A stretch of 64,000 nt of DNA from Halomonas dongshanensis (GTDB lineage: Bacteria; Pseudomonadota; Gammaproteobacteria; Pseudomonadales; Halomonadaceae). Under the pieces are notes generated by a model. It saw only the letters and a program-made list of their open reading frames with translations, ran no database searches and had not been told where the DNA came from. The DNA lies in contig NZ_JAJISC010000006.1 in assembly GCF_024790395.1 (NCBI RefSeq), positions 62,001 to 126,000 on the forward strand, read 5' to 3'. Below, piece by piece: positions 17,941-36,162 of this stretch. The position numbers and the translations under genes are program-made. The first letter of the stretch is position 1. Every line of letters starts with the position of its first letter.

Positions 17941-17969
17941 TTGTCACGCGAAGATTTCTTCGCTACGAT
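17941..17969 (+). promoter_or_regulatory. Sigma70 promoter of tRNA-Trp-secE-nusG
   Basis: TTGTCA at 17941-17946 and TACGAT at 17964-17969 are separated by 17 bases, with a GC-rich discriminator (AGCGCCCGC). The tRNA-Trp gene starts 50 bases downstream. Confidence 0.72.
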
Positions 17970-18019
17970 AGCGCCCGCTATTGCATGGGCTCTCGCAAAG
18001 AGAGCTGTGCAGACGATAT

Positions 18020-18095
<76 letters not shown>

Positions 18096-18166
18096 GTCTT
18101 CCCCAGGCTGGTATGTCTTTTTTCCAAATTCCTTTATTGTTCGCCAGCCCTTAGGAGTCTCGTTTT

Positions 18167-18550
18167 ATGAAGCCTGGTTCTGTAAAGCACGGTGCTGAGG
18201 TGCAGCAGACGCGCCATGACGGGCTCAAGTGGGCAGCGGTCGTTGCGTTGGTGGCGATCGCCGTGGTGGGCAATACCTATTTCGTCGATGTGGGTCTTTT
18301 GTACCGCGTGCTGGGTGTTGTGGCGCTCTGCGCCGTAGCGGCGCTAATCGCGATGTCGACGACCAAGGGTCGCGCTTTGTTGACGCTTGCGCGCGACGCC
18401 AAGAAAGAGATTCAGCGGGTCGTCTGGCCGACGCGCCCGGAAACGATTCAGACCACGGCTATCGTGCTGGTCGCCGTCATGGTGGTGGGCCTAGTGCTGT
18501 GGTTGATCGACACGCTGCTTAGCTGGGCGATGTCCGGCGTCATTGGTTAG
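18167..18550 (+). CDS. secE: Preprotein translocase subunit SecE
   Basis: SecE clamps SecY in the inner-membrane Sec channel. The 127 residues carry three hydrophobic segments (about 23-42, 46-62 and 100-125), the three-helix form of gammaproteobacteria rather than the one-helix minimal form. The conserved amphipathic segment [18 protein letters not shown] precedes the last helix. TAGGAG upstream supports the ATG. nusG follows after eight bases. Confidence 0.96.
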   Translation: MKPGSVKHGAEVQQTRHDGLKWAAVVALVAIAVVGNTYFVDVGLLYRVLGVVALCAVAALIAMSTTKGRALLTLARDAKKEIQRVVWPTRPETIQTTAIVLVAVMVVGLVLWLIDTLLSWAMSGVIG

Positions 18551-18558
18551 GAGTTTTC

Positions 18559-19092
18559 ATGTCCAAACGTTGGTACGTCGTCCACGCCTACTCCGGCTTC
18601 GAAAAGCACGTCATGCGCTCGCTCATCGAGCGGGTGAAAATGCACGGTATGGAGGATCTCTTTGGTGAGATTCTGGTGCCGACCGAAGAAGTCGTCGAGA
18701 TGCGCGATGGCAAGCGGCGCAAGAGCGAGCGTAAGTTCTATCCCGGCTACGTACTGGTCGAGATGGAGATGGTCGACGAGACCTGGCACCTGGTCAACGA
18801 GACGCCCCGTGTAATGGGTTTCATCGGTGGTACCAAGGAGAAGCCGGCGCCGATCACCTCGCGCGAAGCCGAAGCGATTCTGCGTCGGGTCAAAGATGGC
18901 ACCGACAAGCCGCGTCCCAAGACCATGTTCGAACCCGGTCAGTCGGTTCGCGTCATCGACGGTCCGTTTGCCGACTTCAATGGCGTGGTCGAAGAGGTCA
19001 ACTACGACAAGAGTCGCCTGCAGGTCAGCGTACTGATCTTCGGTCGGGCGACGCCGGTCGAACTTGAGTTCTCTCAGGTCGAGAAAGAGTAA
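18559..19092 (+). CDS. nusG: Transcription elongation/termination factor NusG
   Basis: NusG binds RNA polymerase through its NGN domain, suppresses pausing, and links to Rho or ribosomal protein S10 through its KOW domain. The 177 residues (E. coli 181) start [17 protein letters not shown]. The C-terminal KOW domain contains [19 protein letters not shown]. It forms an operon with secE. A strong hairpin lies 6 bases after the stop. Confidence 0.98.
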   Translation: MSKRWYVVHAYSGFEKHVMRSLIERVKMHGMEDLFGEILVPTEEVVEMRDGKRRKSERKFYPGYVLVEMEMVDETWHLVNETPRVMGFIGGTKEKPAPITSREAEAILRRVKDGTDKPRPKTMFEPGQSVRVIDGPFADFNGVVEEVNYDKSRLQVSVLIFGRATPVELEFSQVEKE

Positions 19093-19097
19093 GTTGT

Positions 19098-19136
19098 AAC
19101 AGCAGCTTTAATGCCGCTTGTGTTAAAGCTGCTGTT
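19098..19136 (+). promoter_or_regulatory. Hairpin between nusG and rplK
   Basis: AACAGCAGCTTTAA and its exact complement TTAAAGCTGCTGTT form a 14-bp stem with an 11-base loop, followed by TTTGAAAG. The T tract is short, so this may be a partial terminator or a processing site separating secE-nusG from the rplK operon. TGTTTGAAAG repeats at 19133-19142 and 19148-19157. Confidence 0.65.
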
Positions 19137-19253
19137 TGAAAGATTGTTGTTTGAAAGTTACTGTTTTAAAACGTTTTCTTTGTGCGCTGGCCTCTGGTCG
19201 GCGCGCTGCTAAACGGGGAGCCGCAAGGCGCTAATACCCAAACGGAGCGAGCA

Positions 19254-19685
19254 ATGGCCAAGAAAGTACAGGCTTACATCAAACTGCAGGTTGCTGCAGG
19301 TAAAGCCAATCCCAGTCCCCCCGTCGGCCCGGCCCTGGGTCAGCACGGTGTGAACATCATGGAGTTCTGCAAAGCGTTCAACGCAGCAACTCAAGAGATC
19401 GAGCCGGGTCTGCCGACGCCAGTCGTCATCACCGTCTACTCCGACCGTAGCTTCACGTTCGTCACCAAGACGCCGCCTGCTGCCGTGCTGCTGAAAAAGG
19501 CCGCTGGCATCAAGTCCGGTTCTGGTGAGCCGAACAAGAAGAAGGTCGGTACCGTTACTCGCGAGCAGCTCGAAGAGATCGCCAAGACCAAGGAGCCGGA
19601 TCTGACGGCTTCCGATCTTGACGCTGCCGTGCGCACCATTGCCGGTAGCGCGCGTAGCATGGGCTTGAACGTGGAGGGTCTCTGA
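19254..19685 (+). CDS. rplK: 50S ribosomal protein L11
   Basis: L11 forms the GTPase-associated stalk base with 23S rRNA and is needed for RelA activation. The 143 residues start [13 protein letters not shown], and the Pro-rich N-terminal hinge [18 protein letters not shown] is intact. The ATG at 19254, preceded by GGAG, is chosen; an upstream in-frame start at 19182 would add 24 residues unlike the family. rplA follows after two bases. Confidence 0.98.
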   Translation: MAKKVQAYIKLQVAAGKANPSPPVGPALGQHGVNIMEFCKAFNAATQEIEPGLPTPVVITVYSDRSFTFVTKTPPAAVLLKKAAGIKSGSGEPNKKKVGTVTREQLEEIAKTKEPDLTASDLDAAVRTIAGSARSMGLNVEGL

Positions 19686-19687
19686 TC

Positions 19688-20380
19688 ATGGCTAAACTGT
19701 CTAAGCGCGCGCAGCAGATTCGCGCAAAAGTCGACCCCAACAAGTCTTACGCCCTGGAAGAAGCGGTTGCTCTGCTCGCTGAGCTGTCTACCGTCAAATT
19801 CAAGGAGTCCGTGGACATCGCCATCAACCTTGGTGTCGATCCGCGTAAATCCGACCAGGTCGTACGTGGCGCCACCGTTATGCCTAACGGTACAGGTAAA
19901 GACGTTCGCGTAGCGGTCTTCACCCAGGGCGCTAACGCCGATGCAGCGAAAGAAGCCGGTGCCGACATCGTCGGTATGGACGATCTGGCCGAGCAGGTCA
20001 AGAAAGGCGTGATGGACTTCGACGTCGTCATCGCCTCGCCGGACGCGATGCGCGTCGTTGGTCAGCTGGGTCAGATCCTTGGTCCGCGCGGCTTGATGCC
20101 GAACCCGAAGGTCGGCACCGTAACGCCTGACGTGGCGACGGCGGTCAAGAACGCCAAGGCGGGTCAGGTGCGTTTCCGTACCGACAAAAACGGCATCATT
20201 CACACTACCCTGGGTAAAGTGGATTTCGATGCTGCCGCTATTCAGGGCAACCTGGAAGCGCTGGTCGCTGACTTGAAGCGCCTCAAGCCGAGCGCGTCCA
20301 AAGGTATCTACTTCAAGAAGATGACTCTGTCCACCACCATGGGCCCGGGTCTGACCATCGATCACTCTGCGCTGGCCTAA
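19688..20380 (+). CDS. rplA: 50S ribosomal protein L1
   Basis: L1 forms the mobile stalk at the tRNA exit site and in E. coli represses rplKA translation by binding its own mRNA. The 230 residues (E. coli 234) contain the RNA-binding signature region [15 protein letters not shown]. It is translationally close to rplK (two bases). A 313-base leader for rplJ follows. Confidence 0.98.
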   Translation: MAKLSKRAQQIRAKVDPNKSYALEEAVALLAELSTVKFKESVDIAINLGVDPRKSDQVVRGATVMPNGTGKDVRVAVFTQGANADAAKEAGADIVGMDDLAEQVKKGVMDFDVVIASPDAMRVVGQLGQILGPRGLMPNPKVGTVTPDVATAVKNAKAGQVRFRTDKNGIIHTTLGKVDFDAAAIQGNLEALVADLKRLKPSASKGIYFKKMTLSTTMGPGLTIDHSALA

Positions 20381-20693
20381 GGCCCGCCGAGCGATCACGA
20401 TGCGGCTGCCCTGGCAGCCGCTACCGAGCAAGAACTTTGCGGTCCCCGGGGCGTTTCGCCTCGGGCATCGTCAAAGACCGCAGGTGCCGCCGGTGACCTC
20501 GTTATCCGCGGCTTAATCGCCTAGAGCGCCTGCGCAGATGGTGTGGCCGCCAGTGGGTGAAGCTTGAGTTCGCTGTAGCTGAGCAAAACCGCTTTCTGGT
20601 GAGCACCATCCCCAAGGCTTCCGGCGCGTGCGTCGGAAGAGATGGTAACCACCGGAGCCTGATAACGGGTTCCGGCACGAAGGAGTGATCACT
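20381..20693 (+). promoter_or_regulatory. L10 (rplJ) mRNA leader with autoregulatory structure
   Basis: This 313-base gap before rplJ holds the conserved L10-leader fold. GCGGTC (20439-20444) pairs with GACCGC (20476-20481) and encloses a hairpin, CCCGGGGCG / CGCCTCGGG with a TTT loop (20445-20465). The strand between the hairpin and the closing helix has the asymmetric bulge expected for the L10-(L7/L12)4 binding site. Free L10 complex is known to bind such leaders and shut off rplJL translation. No protein gene is visible here. Confidence 0.82.
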
Positions 20694-21197
20694 GTGCCAC
20701 TAGCACTTGAAGGCAAGAAAGCGATTGTTGCCGAAGTCAGTGAAGCAGCCAAGAGCGCTCTCTCCGTCGTAGTTGCCGATTCTCGTGGCGTCACGGTCGA
20801 GAAAATGACCGGTCTGCGTAAGCAGGCGCGCGAGAATGGCGTCCAGCTGCGTGTTGTTCGCAACACTCTGGCACGCCGCGCCCTCGAAGGCACTCAGTGG
20901 GAGTGTCTGAACGAGAGCTTCGTTGGTCCGACTCTGTTGGCTTTCTCTACCGAGCACCCGGGCGCTGCCGCTCGTCTGTTCAAAGATTTCGCCAAGTCCG
21001 AGCAGAACTTCGAAGTTAAGGCACTGGCCTACGAAGGTGAGCTGATCGCGGCTGCCGACATCGACCGTCTGGCAACGCTGCCGACATACGACGAGGCAAT
21101 CGCCAAGCTGATGTCGGTCATGAAAGAAGCTTCCGCTGGCAAGCTGGTTCGTACCCTGGCCGCCCTGCGCGACAAGAAGCAGGAAGAAGCCGCTTAA
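20694..21197 (+). CDS. rplJ: 50S ribosomal protein L10
   Basis: L10 anchors the L7/L12 dimers to the ribosome and, with them, represses its own translation. The start is taken as GTG at 20694 (encoding [15 protein letters not shown]), eight bases after AAGGAG; the GTG at 20685 overlaps the ribosome site itself. The 167 residues match E. coli (165). The N-terminal rRNA-binding part contains [19 protein letters not shown]; the C-terminal helix for L7/L12 binding ends in a short acidic tail. Confidence 0.97.
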   Translation: MPLALEGKKAIVAEVSEAAKSALSVVVADSRGVTVEKMTGLRKQARENGVQLRVVRNTLARRALEGTQWECLNESFVGPTLLAFSTEHPGAAARLFKDFAKSEQNFEVKALAYEGELIAAADIDRLATLPTYDEAIAKLMSVMKEASAGKLVRTLAALRDKKQEEAA

Positions 21198-21286
21198 TCG
21201 GCGCTTCTGCCAGGCGGCGACTCGCCGCTTGAACCCAGCACTGAATCCCGAGCGCTTAGCGCTCCCGCAAAGTTAGGAATGAGACA

Positions 21287-21658
21287 ATGGCACTGACCAA
21301 AGACGATATCATCAACGCCGTAGCCGACATGTCCGTCATGGAAGTCGTCGAGCTGATCGAAGCGATGGAAGAGAAGTTCGGCGTATCTGCCGCTGCCGCC
21401 GTTATGGCTGGCCCGGCTGGCGGTGGCGAAGCCGCTGCTGAAGAGCAGACCGAATTCGACCTGGTACTGACCTCTGCTGGCGACAAGAAAGTTAACGTCA
21501 TCAAAGCCGTTCGTGAAATCACCGGTCTTGGCCTGAAAGAAGCCAAGGGTGCCGTTGACGGCGCGCCGGCCACGCTGAAAGAAGCGATGTCCAAGGACGA
21601 CGCCGAAGCTGCGAAGAAGAAACTGGAAGAAGCGGGCGCTACCGTCGAGCTCAAGTAA
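21287..21658 (+). CDS. rplL: 50S ribosomal protein L7/L12
   Basis: Dimers of L7/L12 make the flexible ribosomal stalk that recruits translation GTPases. The 123 residues show an N-terminal dimerisation helix, an Ala/Gly-rich hinge ([19 protein letters not shown]) and the conserved C-terminal domain with [20 protein letters not shown]. It lies 89 bases after rplJ and is followed by an attenuator. Confidence 0.98.
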   Translation: MALTKDDIINAVADMSVMEVVELIEAMEEKFGVSAAAAVMAGPAGGGEAAAEEQTEFDLVLTSAGDKKVNVIKAVREITGLGLKEAKGAVDGAPATLKEAMSKDDAEAAKKKLEEAGATVELK

Positions 21659-21697
21659 TTTGTGCCTCACGGGTTTACGCACCGCGTAAGCTTCCGC

Positions 21698-21733
21698 GGC
21701 TGGCGGCGGGAAATTCCCGCTGCCGGCCTTTTT
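21698..21733 (+). terminator. Attenuator between rplL and rpoB
   Basis: GGCTGGCGGCGGG and CCCGCTGCCGGCC form a 13-bp stem (two G-U pairs) with loop AAATT, followed by five T. In E. coli a partial terminator at this place keeps polymerase subunit expression below that of ribosomal proteins. The same role is inferred here. The remaining bases to rpoB show no clear promoter. Confidence 0.85.
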
Positions 21734-21911
21734 CTGTTGTAATAAGCGCTATAACTGACGCGCGTTATGGCAGAAGACGAGCAACAGCGTTATCGTTCAA
21801 GATTTTCGACGGCGAGCTACCCGAAAAGGAGCTTGCTGTCTGCGTCTGACACGCCCGCAGGGCAGATGACCACGCATCGGTCACCCATGGTGAACAAGCT
21901 GGGGAATACAG

Positions 21912-25988
<4,077 letters not shown>

Positions 25989-25998
25989 GAGCCTTCCA

Positions 25999-30213
<4,215 letters not shown>

Positions 30214-30243
30214 AGAAAGACCCTGGTTCGACGCGGTCGAGCC

Positions 30244-30269
30244 CCTGCCGGGAGCGTGCTCCCGGCAGG
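30244..30269 (+). promoter_or_regulatory. Perfect GC hairpin after rpoC
   Basis: CCTGCCGGGAGC and GCTCCCGGCAGG form an uninterrupted inverted repeat with a two-base centre (GT). There is no T run, so it is probably a 3'-end stabiliser, a Rho-assisted stop or a processing site, not a classic intrinsic terminator. The rpsL promoter starts three bases later. Confidence 0.7.
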
Positions 30270-30271
30270 AC

Positions 30272-30301
30272 TTGACGCCGCCTAGGGCCAGCCATTAGAA
30301 T
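30272..30301 (+). promoter_or_regulatory. Sigma70 promoter of the str operon (rpsL)
   Basis: TTGACG at 30272-30277 and TAGAAT at 30296-30301 are spaced by 18 bases, with a GC-containing discriminator (GCGCAGCC). This allows rpsL-rpsG-fusA-tuf to be transcribed independently of rpoBC. Confidence 0.8.
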
Positions 30302-30391
30302 GCGCAGCCTTTAACAGTGGGGTGGGTGCGCCCGCATCTGCTGTCAGTACTTGTTAAAGGCCAAGGCAACCATTGGAGTCAGCTAAACACC

Positions 30392-30766
30392 ATGGCAACG
30401 ATTAATCAGCTAGTGCGCAAGCCGCGCAAGCGCCCCGTCAGCAAGAGTGACGTGCCCGCGCTTCAGGCCTGCCCGCAACGTCGCGGCGTTTGCACCCGCG
30501 TCTACACCACCACCCCGAAGAAGCCGAACTCGGCCCTGCGTAAGGTCTGCCGTGTGCGCCTGACCAACGGGTTCGAAGTCTCTTCCTACATCGGTGGTGA
30601 AGGTCACAACCTGCAGGAGCACTCCGTTGTTCTGATTCGCGGCGGTCGTGTAAAAGACTTGCCGGGTGTGCGTTATCACACTGTTCGTGGCGCCCTGGAT
30701 ACCTCCGGCGTACAGAACCGTAAGCAGGGCCGTTCCAAATACGGTACCAAGCGTCCGAAGTCCTAA
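30392..30766 (+). CDS. rpsL: 30S ribosomal protein S12
   Basis: S12 sits at the decoding centre. The 124 residues equal the E. coli length, starting [14 protein letters not shown]. The [13 protein letters not shown] segment has the lysines of the streptomycin-sensitive form, and [14 protein letters not shown] contains the Asp that RimO methylthiolates. An ORF extending upstream to 30317 has no ribosome site; TTGGAG precedes the chosen ATG. Confidence 0.98.
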   Translation: MATINQLVRKPRKRPVSKSDVPALQACPQRRGVCTRVYTTTPKKPNSALRKVCRVRLTNGFEVSSYIGGEGHNLQEHSVVLIRGGRVKDLPGVRYHTVRGALDTSGVQNRKQGRSKYGTKRPKS

Positions 30767-30905
30767 TTCGGCGTATGGGCAAGCGGCATAAGCGCTTGCC
30801 GGTTTGGATTTACATCAATTATTGATGGTCTGATAAGAGTAAGGTCGGGCGGCGCATTGAGTCAGTTCCGGGTTTACCTGAAGGATCCTTAATCGAGGGC
30901 TTATC

Positions 30906-31376
30906 ATGCCTAGAAGAAGAGTTGTAGCGAAGCGCGAGATCCTACCGGATCCTAAGTTCGGAAGTGAGCGTTTGGCCAAGTTCATGAACCACCTGATGGT
31001 CAGCGGCAAAAAGTCCGTAGCTGAGCGCATCGTCTATGGTGCGCTGGACAAGGTTGCCGAGCGTAGTAATGAAGAGCCGCTGGAAATCTTCGACAAGGCG
31101 CTGGAAACCATCCAGCCAATGGTCGAGGTGAAGTCGCGCCGCGTTGGTGGTGCGACCTATCAGGTGCCGGTAGAAGTTCGTCCGTCCCGCCGCCAAGCGC
31201 TCGCCATGCGCTGGTTGGTGGACGCGGCGCGTCGTCGCGGTGAGAAGACGATGGTTCAGCGTCTGGCAGGCGAAATGCTGGATGCCGCAGAAGGTAAGGG
31301 TTCCGCAGTCAAGAAGCGTGAAGACGTGCACCGTATGGCAGAAGCCAACAAGGCCTTCTCTCACTACCGCTTCTAA
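30906..31376 (+). CDS. rpsG: 30S ribosomal protein S7
   Basis: S7 nucleates assembly of the 30S head and contacts the E-site tRNA. The 156 residues are the standard bacterial length, starting [17 protein letters not shown] and containing [18 protein letters not shown] 139-base spacer separates it from rpsL. In E. coli S7 represses translation from this spacer; a matching fold was not worked out here. Confidence 0.98.
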   Translation: MPRRRVVAKREILPDPKFGSERLAKFMNHLMVSGKKSVAERIVYGALDKVAERSNEEPLEIFDKALETIQPMVEVKSRRVGGATYQVPVEVRPSRRQALAMRWLVDAARRRGEKTMVQRLAGEMLDAAEGKGSAVKKREDVHRMAEANKAFSHYRF

Positions 31377-31455
31377 GCGCAGTGACCCTGGGCTCAGCGC
31401 TTTCTGTTATCTGTGCTGCGTTGCTAAACGGTTGAAAATACGGTTTTGCAACACG

Positions 31456-31483
31456 CCGCCGCTATCGTTGTCGATGGCGGCGG
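31456..31483 (+). promoter_or_regulatory. Stem-loop between rpsG and fusA
   Basis: CCGCCGCTATCG, loop TTGT, CGATGGCGGCGG form a 12-bp stem with one G-U pair. No T tract follows, so termination is unlikely. It lies in a 169-base spacer inside the str operon and may stabilise mRNA ends or tune fusA. Confidence 0.6.
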
Positions 31484-31545
31484 TGGCATAAGCAGAAAGT
31501 GCACCGCTAGATTAACGAGCATCGCCAACCAACGGGAGTTTCACC

Positions 31546-33669
31546 GTGGCACGCAAGACTCCACTTAAGCGTTATCGCAACATCGGTATCGTCGCCCACG
31601 TTGACGCGGGTAAAACCACGACAACCGAGCGTGTTTTGTTCTACACCGGCTTGAATCACAAGTTGGGTGAGACGCACGAGGGTGCTTCAACTACTGACTG
31701 GATGGAGCAGGAGCAAGAGCGTGGTATTACTATCACCTCTGCGGCAGTAACCACCTTTTGGCGTGGTATGGCCCAGCAGTTCGATGAGCACCGTATCAAC
31801 ATCATCGACACCCCCGGGCACGTTGACTTCACCATCGAAGTAGAGCGCTCCTTGCGCGTACTCGATGGCGCGGTCGTCGTACTGTGCGGCTCCTCCGGCG
31901 TTCAACCGCAGACCGAGACCGTTTGGCGTCAGGCCAACAAGTACGAAGTTCCCCGTATGGTTTTCGTCAACAAGATGGACCGTACCGGTGCTGACTTCTT
32001 CATGGTCGTCGACCAGCTGAAAGATCGTCTGGGCGCTAACGCCGTGCCGATCCAGATCAACTGGGGCACCGAGGAAGACTTCAAGGGCGTCGTCGATCTG
32101 ATCGAAATGAAGGCTATCCTGTGGGACGAGGAGAGCCTGGGCATGAAATTCGAGCTCGTCGACATTCCGGCCGAGCTGCAAGAGACTGCCGAGAAGTACC
32201 GTGAAGAGATGGTCGAGGCCGCTGCCGAAGCCAACGAAGAGCTGATGGAAAAGTACCTCGAAGAGGGCGAGCTCTCCGTAGCCGAGATCAAGGCGGGTCT
32301 GCGCGCGCGTACGCTGGCTAACGAGATCGTTCTGGTCACCTGTGGTTCTGCGTTCAAGAATAAGGGTGTTCAGGCGGTACTCGACGGCGTCATCGAATAC
32401 ATGCCGTCGCCGACCGAAGTCAAGGCGATCGAAGGTGAGCTGGACGATAAGGATGGCACCATCGCGACGCGTGAAGCCGACGACAGTGCGCCCTTCGCGG
32501 CCCTGGCGTTCAAGATCGCGACCGACCCCTTCGTTGGTACCCTGACCTTCATTCGCGTCTACTCGGGCGTGCTCAATTCTGGTGACGGCGTGTATAACTC
32601 CGTCAAGCAGAAGAAAGAGCGCGTTGGCCGTATCGTTCAGATGCACGCCAACTCGCGCGAAGAGATCAAGGAAGTACTGGCGGGCGACATCGCTGCCTGT
32701 ATCGGCCTGAAGGACGTCACTACCGGTGACACCCTGTGCGATCCTGACAACAAGATCGTTCTCGAGCGTATGGAGTTCCCGGATCCGGTTATTTCCGTAG
32801 CCGTTGAGCCGAAATCCAAGGCTGACCAAGAGAAGATGGGTATCGCGCTGGGCAAGCTGGCCCAGGAAGATCCCTCTTTCCGCGTCAAGACCGACGAAGA
32901 GACGGGTCAAACCATCATCTCGGGCATGGGCGAGCTGCACCTGGACATCATCGTCGACCGTATGCGTCGCGAGTTCAAGGTGGAAGCCAACATCGGTAAG
33001 CCGCAGGTGGCCTACCGTGAAACCATCCGCGGCAGCGTCGAGCAGGAAGGTAAGTTCGTGCGTCAGTCTGGTGGTCGTGGTCAGTTCGGTCACGTTTGGC
33101 TGCGCATCGAGCCGCTGACCGCCGAAGAGAAGGGTGAAGGCGAAGACGAAATCTTCTTCAAATTCAACTCTGAGATCGTAGGTGGCGTGGTTCCTAAGGA
33201 GTACGTCCCGGCGGTCGAGAAGGGTGCTTTCGAGCAGCTGCAAAACGGTGTCATCGCGGGCTACCCGATGATCGACGTCAAGGTCACGCTGTACGATGGT
33301 TCCTACCATGACGTGGACTCTAACGAGACTGCGTTCAAGATTGCTTCTTCCATGGCAGTGAAAGAAGGTGCCAGGAAGGCCAAGGCCGTGCTGCTGGAGC
33401 CGGTGATGAAGGTCGAGGTCGTGACCCCCGAAGATTTCATGGGTGACGTCATGGGTGACCTGAACCGTCGTCGCGGCCTGGTGCAGGGCATGGATGACTC
33501 CGCCGCAGGTAAAGTCATTCGTGCAACGGTGCCGCTGGGTGAGATGTTCGGTTACGCAACCGATCTGCGCTCACAGACCCAGGGCCGTGCGAGCTACTCT
33601 ATGGAGTTCGCGAAGTACGAGGAGGCGCCCTCCAGCGTCGTTGAAGCCGTCATCAACCAAAACGGTTAA
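31546..33669 (+). CDS. fusA: Translation elongation factor G
   Basis: EF-G drives ribosomal translocation with GTP. The 707 residues (E. coli 704) show G1 [20 protein letters not shown]2 [10 protein letters not shown]3 DTPGHVDFT and G4 [10 protein letters not shown], then domains II-V. The start is GTG, preceded by GGGAG. tuf follows after 29 bases, the usual str-operon order. Confidence 0.99.
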   Translation: MARKTPLKRYRNIGIVAHVDAGKTTTTERVLFYTGLNHKLGETHEGASTTDWMEQEQERGITITSAAVTTFWRGMAQQFDEHRINIIDTPGHVDFTIEVERSLRVLDGAVVVLCGSSGVQPQTETVWRQANKYEVPRMVFVNKMDRTGADFFMVVDQLKDRLGANAVPIQINWGTEEDFKGVVDLIEMKAILWDEESLGMKFELVDIPAELQETAEKYREEMVEAAAEANEELMEKYLEEGELSVAEIKAGLRARTLANEIVLVTCGSAFKNKGVQAVLDGVIEYMPSPTEVKAIEGELDDKDGTIATREADDSAPFAALAFKIATDPFVGTLTFIRVYSGVLNSGDGVYNSVKQKKERVGRIVQMHANSREEIKEVLAGDIAACIGLKDVTTGDTLCDPDNKIVLERMEFPDPVISVAVEPKSKADQEKMGIALGKLAQEDPSFRVKTDEETGQTIISGMGELHLDIIVDRMRREFKVEANIGKPQVAYRETIRGSVEQEGKFVRQSGGRGQFGHVWLRIEPLTAEEKGEGEDEIFFKFNSEIVGGVVPKEYVPAVEKGAFEQLQNGVIAGYPMIDVKVTLYDGSYHDVDSNETAFKIASSMAVKEGARKAKAVLLEPVMKVEVVTPEDFMGDVMGDLNRRRGLVQGMDDSAAGKVIRATVPLGEMFGYATDLRSQTQGRASYSMEFAKYEEAPSSVVEAVINQNG

Positions 33670-33698
33670 CCGTTAGCTAACGTAAAGAGGTTATAGCA

Positions 33699-34892
33699 GT
33701 GGCTAAGGAAAAATTTGAACGTTCCAAACCGCACGTCAACGTCGGCACCATCGGTCACGTCGACCACGGTAAAACGACTCTGACTGCGGCCCTGACCCGC
33801 GTTTCTGCCGAAGTATTCGGCGGCGAATGGCGCCAGTTCGATTCTATCGACAACGCTCCGGAAGAGCGTGAGCGCGGTATCACCATCGCCACGTCTCACG
33901 TTGAGTACCAGTCTGAAGAGCGTCACTACGCTCACGTCGACTGCCCGGGACACGCTGACTACGTCAAGAACATGATCACCGGTGCTGCCCAGATGGATGG
34001 CGCTATCCTGGTCTGTTCCGCTGCTGACGGCCCCATGCCGCAGACTCGTGAGCACATCCTGCTGTCTCGCCAGGTTGGCGTTCCGTACATCGTCGTGTTC
34101 CTGAACAAGGCTGACATGGTCGATGACGAAGAGCTCCTCGAGCTGGTCGAAATGGAAGTTCGCGAACTTCTGAACGAGTACGACTTCCCGGGCGACGACA
34201 CCCCGATCATCATCGGTTCTGCACTGATGGCGCTCAACGGTGAAGACGACAACGGCATGGGCACCACCGCCGTTGCCAACCTGATTAAGGCGCTCGACGA
34301 GTACATTCCGGAGCCGGAGCGTGCTATCGACCAGCCGTTCCTGATGCCGATCGAAGACGTATTCTCTATCTCTGGCCGTGGTACCGTTGTTACCGGCCGT
34401 ATCGAGCGCGGTATCGTCAAAGCCGGCGAAGAGATCGAGATCGTTGGTATCAGAGACACCACCAAGACTACCGTTACCGGTGTCGAAATGTTCCGTAAAC
34501 TGCTCGACGAAGGTCGTGCAGGTGAGAACGTTGGTGCGCTGCTGCGTGGTACTAAGCGTGATGACGTTGAGCGTGGTCAGGTTCTGGCCAAGCCGGGTAC
34601 CATCAACCCGCACACCGTCTTCGAAGCTGAAGTCTACGTTCTGTCCAAAGAAGAAGGTGGTCGTCACACGCCGTTCTTCAAAGGCTACCGTCCGCAGTTC
34701 TACTTCCGTACCACTGACGTAACCGGTACGTGTGAACTGCCGGAAGGCGTTGAGATGGTCATGCCGGGCGACAACGTCAAGATGGTTGTCACCCTGATCG
34801 CTCCGATCGCTATGGACGACGGCCTGCGCTTCGCTATCCGCGAAGGCGGTCGTACCGTCGGCGCTGGCGTCGTAGCCAAAATCGTCAAGTAA
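33699..34892 (+). CDS. tuf: Translation elongation factor Tu
   Basis: EF-Tu delivers aminoacyl-tRNA to the ribosome. The 397 residues (E. coli 394) carry [33 protein letters not shown] and the switch region, followed by domains II and III. The start is GTG. It is the only tuf in the window; the usual second copy after tRNA-Thr is missing here. A strong terminator closes the operon. Confidence 0.99.
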   Translation: MAKEKFERSKPHVNVGTIGHVDHGKTTLTAALTRVSAEVFGGEWRQFDSIDNAPEERERGITIATSHVEYQSEERHYAHVDCPGHADYVKNMITGAAQMDGAILVCSAADGPMPQTREHILLSRQVGVPYIVVFLNKADMVDDEELLELVEMEVRELLNEYDFPGDDTPIIIGSALMALNGEDDNGMGTTAVANLIKALDEYIPEPERAIDQPFLMPIEDVFSISGRGTVVTGRIERGIVKAGEEIEIVGIRDTTKTTVTGVEMFRKLLDEGRAGENVGALLRGTKRDDVERGQVLAKPGTINPHTVFEAEVYVLSKEEGGRHTPFFKGYRPQFYFRTTDVTGTCELPEGVEMVMPGDNVKMVVTLIAPIAMDDGLRFAIREGGRTVGAGVVAKIVK

Positions 34893-34910
34893 TCTTATTA
34901 CTTGATCGAT

Positions 34911-34936
34911 AAAGGGGGCTCGCAAGAGCCCCCTTT
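34911..34936 (+). terminator. Rho-independent terminator of the str operon
   Basis: AAAGGGGGCTC, loop GCAA, GAGCCCCCTTT form a perfect 11-bp stem ending in a T run, 18 bases after the tuf stop. The flanking A and T make it potentially bidirectional. Confidence 0.92.
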
Positions 34937-34957
34937 CTGCGCACCATCAGCAAGTGT

Positions 34958-34986
34958 TTGACATGGGCTTTTGGCGTGCCTATAAT
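34958..34986 (+). promoter_or_regulatory. Perfect-consensus sigma70 promoter of the S10 operon
   Basis: TTGACA at 34958-34963 and TATAAT at 34981-34986 with a 17-base spacer match the sigma70 consensus exactly. The expected start near 34993 leaves a leader of only about 57 bases before rpsJ. Confidence 0.92.
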
Positions 34987-35049
34987 GCGCATCCTTTGAA
35001 TGCGTGGGTAGACGGCTCGCGCCGTCGACATCCATTGGAGTTTAAGGCA

Positions 35050-35361
35050 ATGCAGAACCAGAAGATTCGCATTCGGTTGAAAGCCTTCGACCATCGTCTG
35101 ATCGATCAGTCCACTGCGGAAATCGTTGAAACCGCTAAGCGTACTGGTGCTCAGGTTCGTGGCCCGATTCCGCTGCCGACCAATCGCGAGCGTTACACCA
35201 TCCTGATCTCGCCGCACGTCAACAAAGACGCGCGTGACCAGTATGAGATTCGTACGCACAAGCGTGTGCTCGATATCGTCGAGCCGACCGAGAAGACCGT
35301 TGATGCGCTGATGAAGCTCGACCTCGCCGCTGGCGTAGACGTGCAAATCAAGCTCGACTAA
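35050..35361 (+). CDS. rpsJ: 30S ribosomal protein S10 / NusE
   Basis: S10 is a 30S head protein and also the transcription antitermination factor NusE, binding NusB and NusG. The 103 residues equal E. coli, starting [25 protein letters not shown] precedes the ATG at 35050; the frame extends upstream through the promoter and is not coding there. It is followed by an unusually long 147-base spacer before rplC. Confidence 0.98.
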   Translation: MQNQKIRIRLKAFDHRLIDQSTAEIVETAKRTGAQVRGPIPLPTNRERYTILISPHVNKDARDQYEIRTHKRVLDIVEPTEKTVDALMKLDLAAGVDVQIKLD

Positions 35362-35508
35362 TCACACTAGACACTTGCGGCCCAGCGCTCGAGATGGTCT
35401 CGTGCAGCAGCCGCCGCGTCGTGAGACGCCATACAATGTGCTAGTGGAATGCTCTGGAAAGTGCAGCCATAGCGGGTGATAGCCCCGTACACTATAGGAG
35501 AACTGAGA

Positions 35509-36147
35509 ATGACTATCGGTTTGGTCGGTAAAAAGGCCGGGATGACCCGCGTCTTTACCGAGGACGGCGCATCTGTGCCCGTAACCGTAATTGAAGTTGA
35601 TCCTAACCGCATCACGCGCGTTAAAACTGTCGAGTCTGACGGTTACGCCGCGGTTCAGGTTACAACTGGCTCTCGCAAGGCCAAGCACCTCACCAAAGCG
35701 CAAGCTGGACAGTTTGCCAAGGCGGGTGTCGAGGCTGGCTATTCCCTGATGGAGTTCCGTCTAGCAGACGGCGAAGACGCTCCGGAAGTGGGTGGCTCTT
35801 TCACCGTATCCCTCTTCGAAGCTGGTCAGCAAGTCGACGTAACCGGCACCTCTAAGGGTAAAGGTTTCCAGGGTGCTGTTAAGCGCTGGAACTTCCGTAC
35901 TCAAGACAACAGCCATGGTAACTCCCTGTCGCACCGCGCGCCGGGCTCCATCGGTATGTGTCAGACGCCGGGTCGTGTATTCAAAGGCAAGAAAATGGCC
36001 GGTCAGATGGGTAACGTCCGCTGCACCGTTCAAAGCCTTGAGATCGTCCGTGTCGACGCCGAGCGTAACCTGCTGCTGATCAAGGGCGCCGTACCGGGAG
36101 CAACCGGTAGCGACGTTATCGTTCGCAGCGCCGTGAAAGCTGGCTGA
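35509..36147 (+). CDS. rplC: 50S ribosomal protein L3
   Basis: L3 initiates 50S assembly and reaches the peptidyl-transferase centre. The 212 residues (E. coli 209) start [16 protein letters not shown], after AGGAG. The long loop [21 protein letters not shown] includes the Gln that PrmB methylates in E. coli. rplD follows after 15 bases. Confidence 0.98.
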   Translation: MTIGLVGKKAGMTRVFTEDGASVPVTVIEVDPNRITRVKTVESDGYAAVQVTTGSRKAKHLTKAQAGQFAKAGVEAGYSLMEFRLADGEDAPEVGGSFTVSLFEAGQQVDVTGTSKGKGFQGAVKRWNFRTQDNSHGNSLSHRAPGSIGMCQTPGRVFKGKKMAGQMGNVRCTVQSLEIVRVDAERNLLLIKGAVPGATGSDVIVRSAVKAG

Positions 36148-36162
36148 AGGGGATAATTAGCA

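Noticed and set aside
30317..30391. 25-residue N-terminal extension of S12
   Set aside because: The extension lies in the leader and does not match the family; the ATG at 30392 has a proper ribosome site.
31687..33309. 540-codon minus-strand open frame within fusA
   Set aside because: Antisense of EF-G with no recognisable domains.
34954..35049. 32-residue N-terminal extension of S10
   Set aside because: It would include the promoter -10 box and start upstream of the predicted transcript start.
35420..35500. Internal promoter before rplC
   Set aside because: TACAAT and TATAGG boxes are present but no acceptable -35 lies at a 15-19 base distance.
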